From Capsulimonas sp. (GTDB lineage: Bacteria; Armatimonadota; Armatimonadia; Armatimonadales; Capsulimonadaceae): a stretch of 7,483 nucleotides of DNA. This document shows, one piece after another, positions 7,098-7,483 of the stretch. The notes under the pieces were generated by a model. The model did not search any database. It saw only the letters and a list, made by a program, of their open reading frames with translations, and was not told where the DNA came from. The translations under genes were made by a program, and so were the position numbers. The stretch spans positions 1-7,483 of the forward strand of contig JAOQAA010000073.1 of assembly GCA_025963815.1 (NCBI GenBank), given 5' to 3'. Numbering within the stretch: position 1 is the first letter of the stretch; the number at the start of each line of letters is the position of its first letter.

Positions 7098-7483
7098 ATG
7101 ACAATTTTAGACAACGAACGTCGTCGTGTGGAAGAGTGCGCGCCGGGGCCGGCGCAGGTGGAGTGGAAGCGGTGGGGGCCGTATCTGAGCGACCGGGCCT
7201 GGGGAACCGTGCGCGAGGACTACAGCGCCGATGGCTCGGCGTGGACTTATTTTCCGCACGATTGGGCGCGGTCCAAGGCGTATCGCTGGGGTGAGGACGG
7301 TCTGGGCGGCATTTGCGACGACGACCAGAAGCTGTGCTTCGCGCTGGCGCTCTGGAACGGGCAGGACCCCATTCTGAAGGAGCGGCTCTTTGGGCTGTCG
7401 GGGCCAGAGGGTAACCATGGCGAGGATGTCAAAGAGTATTACTTCTATCTGGACAGCACGCCGACGCACTCGTACATGAAGTA
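7098..7483 (+). CDS. GH63/MGH1-type glucosidase, N-terminal part (runs off the window)
   Basis: The first 128 residues of a longer protein are present and the frame is still open at the window end. The sequence matches what I know of bacterial proteins annotated as glucosidase or mannosyl-oligosaccharide glucosidase-like (GH63, MGH1-like fold). Recognised blocks are [21 protein letters not shown] (about 26-46), [19 protein letters not shown] (51-69), [27 protein letters not shown] and [25 protein letters not shown]. The conserved (alpha/alpha)6 catalytic region would lie further downstream. There is no signal peptide, so it is probably a cytoplasmic enzyme acting on glucosides; its exact substrate cannot be told. 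ATG7098 is the first ATG in the open frame after a stop at 7050-7052, with TTG7092 as an alternative. No Shine-Dalgarno is visible upstream, so it may be leaderless or weakly initiated. Confidence 0.85.
   Translation, partial: MTILDNERRRVEECAPGPAQVEWKRWGPYLSDRAWGTVREDYSADGSAWTYFPHDWARSKAYRWGEDGLGGICDDDQKLCFALALWNGQDPILKERLFGLSGPEGNHGEDVKEYYFYLDSTPTHSYMK

Noticed and set aside
7049..7294. An 81-codon open frame on the + strand overlapping the glucosidase start
   Set aside because: It is in a different frame from the glucosidase, whose strongly recognisable N-terminus explains the sequence.

Overview
The window is a GC-rich bacterial segment with no RNA genes, mobile elements or CRISPR array visible. 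Three features fit a diderm bacterium rich in secreted proteins: exported redox proteins carrying many carboxypeptidase-regulatory-like beta-sandwich domains, retropepsin-like proteases fused to PDZ domains, and a GH63/MGH1-type glucosidase. Candidate groups are Armatimonadota, Acidobacteriota or Planctomycetota-like lineages. This taxonomic guess is weak because no marker gene is present.

Layout. On the + strand at the left edge is the last 47 codons of a PDZ-ending protein. It is followed immediately by a complete paralogue-like aspartic protease with two retropepsin-like lobes and a C-terminal PDZ domain (172-1380). Only 26 bp separate it from a convergent minus-strand block (6956 down to 1407). 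That block holds two large secreted paralogues (838 and 845 aa), each with a signal peptide, about seven tandem beta-sandwich repeats and a C-terminal thioredoxin-like domain with an intact WCGPC motif. A small DUF6157-type gene (4429-4007) sits between them, 10 bp after the first paralogue and 62 bp before the second. At the right edge, divergent from the block across about 141 bp, a strongly conserved GH63/MGH1-like glucosidase gene starts at 7098 and runs off the window.

How the genes may work together. The left protease pair and the minus-strand thioredoxin pair are both tandem duplications of exported proteins, so the locus looks like a lineage-specific expansion of envelope or extracellular functions. 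The thioredoxin domains could reduce or isomerise disulfides outside the cytoplasm, with the beta-sandwich arrays acting as spacers or binding modules. No sequence evidence links the proteases or the glucosidase to that activity. No defence, mobile or biosynthetic system is evident. The most unusual items are the duplicated multi-sandwich/thioredoxin architecture, the DUF6157 gene wedged between the copies, and the altered first catalytic motif of the protease.
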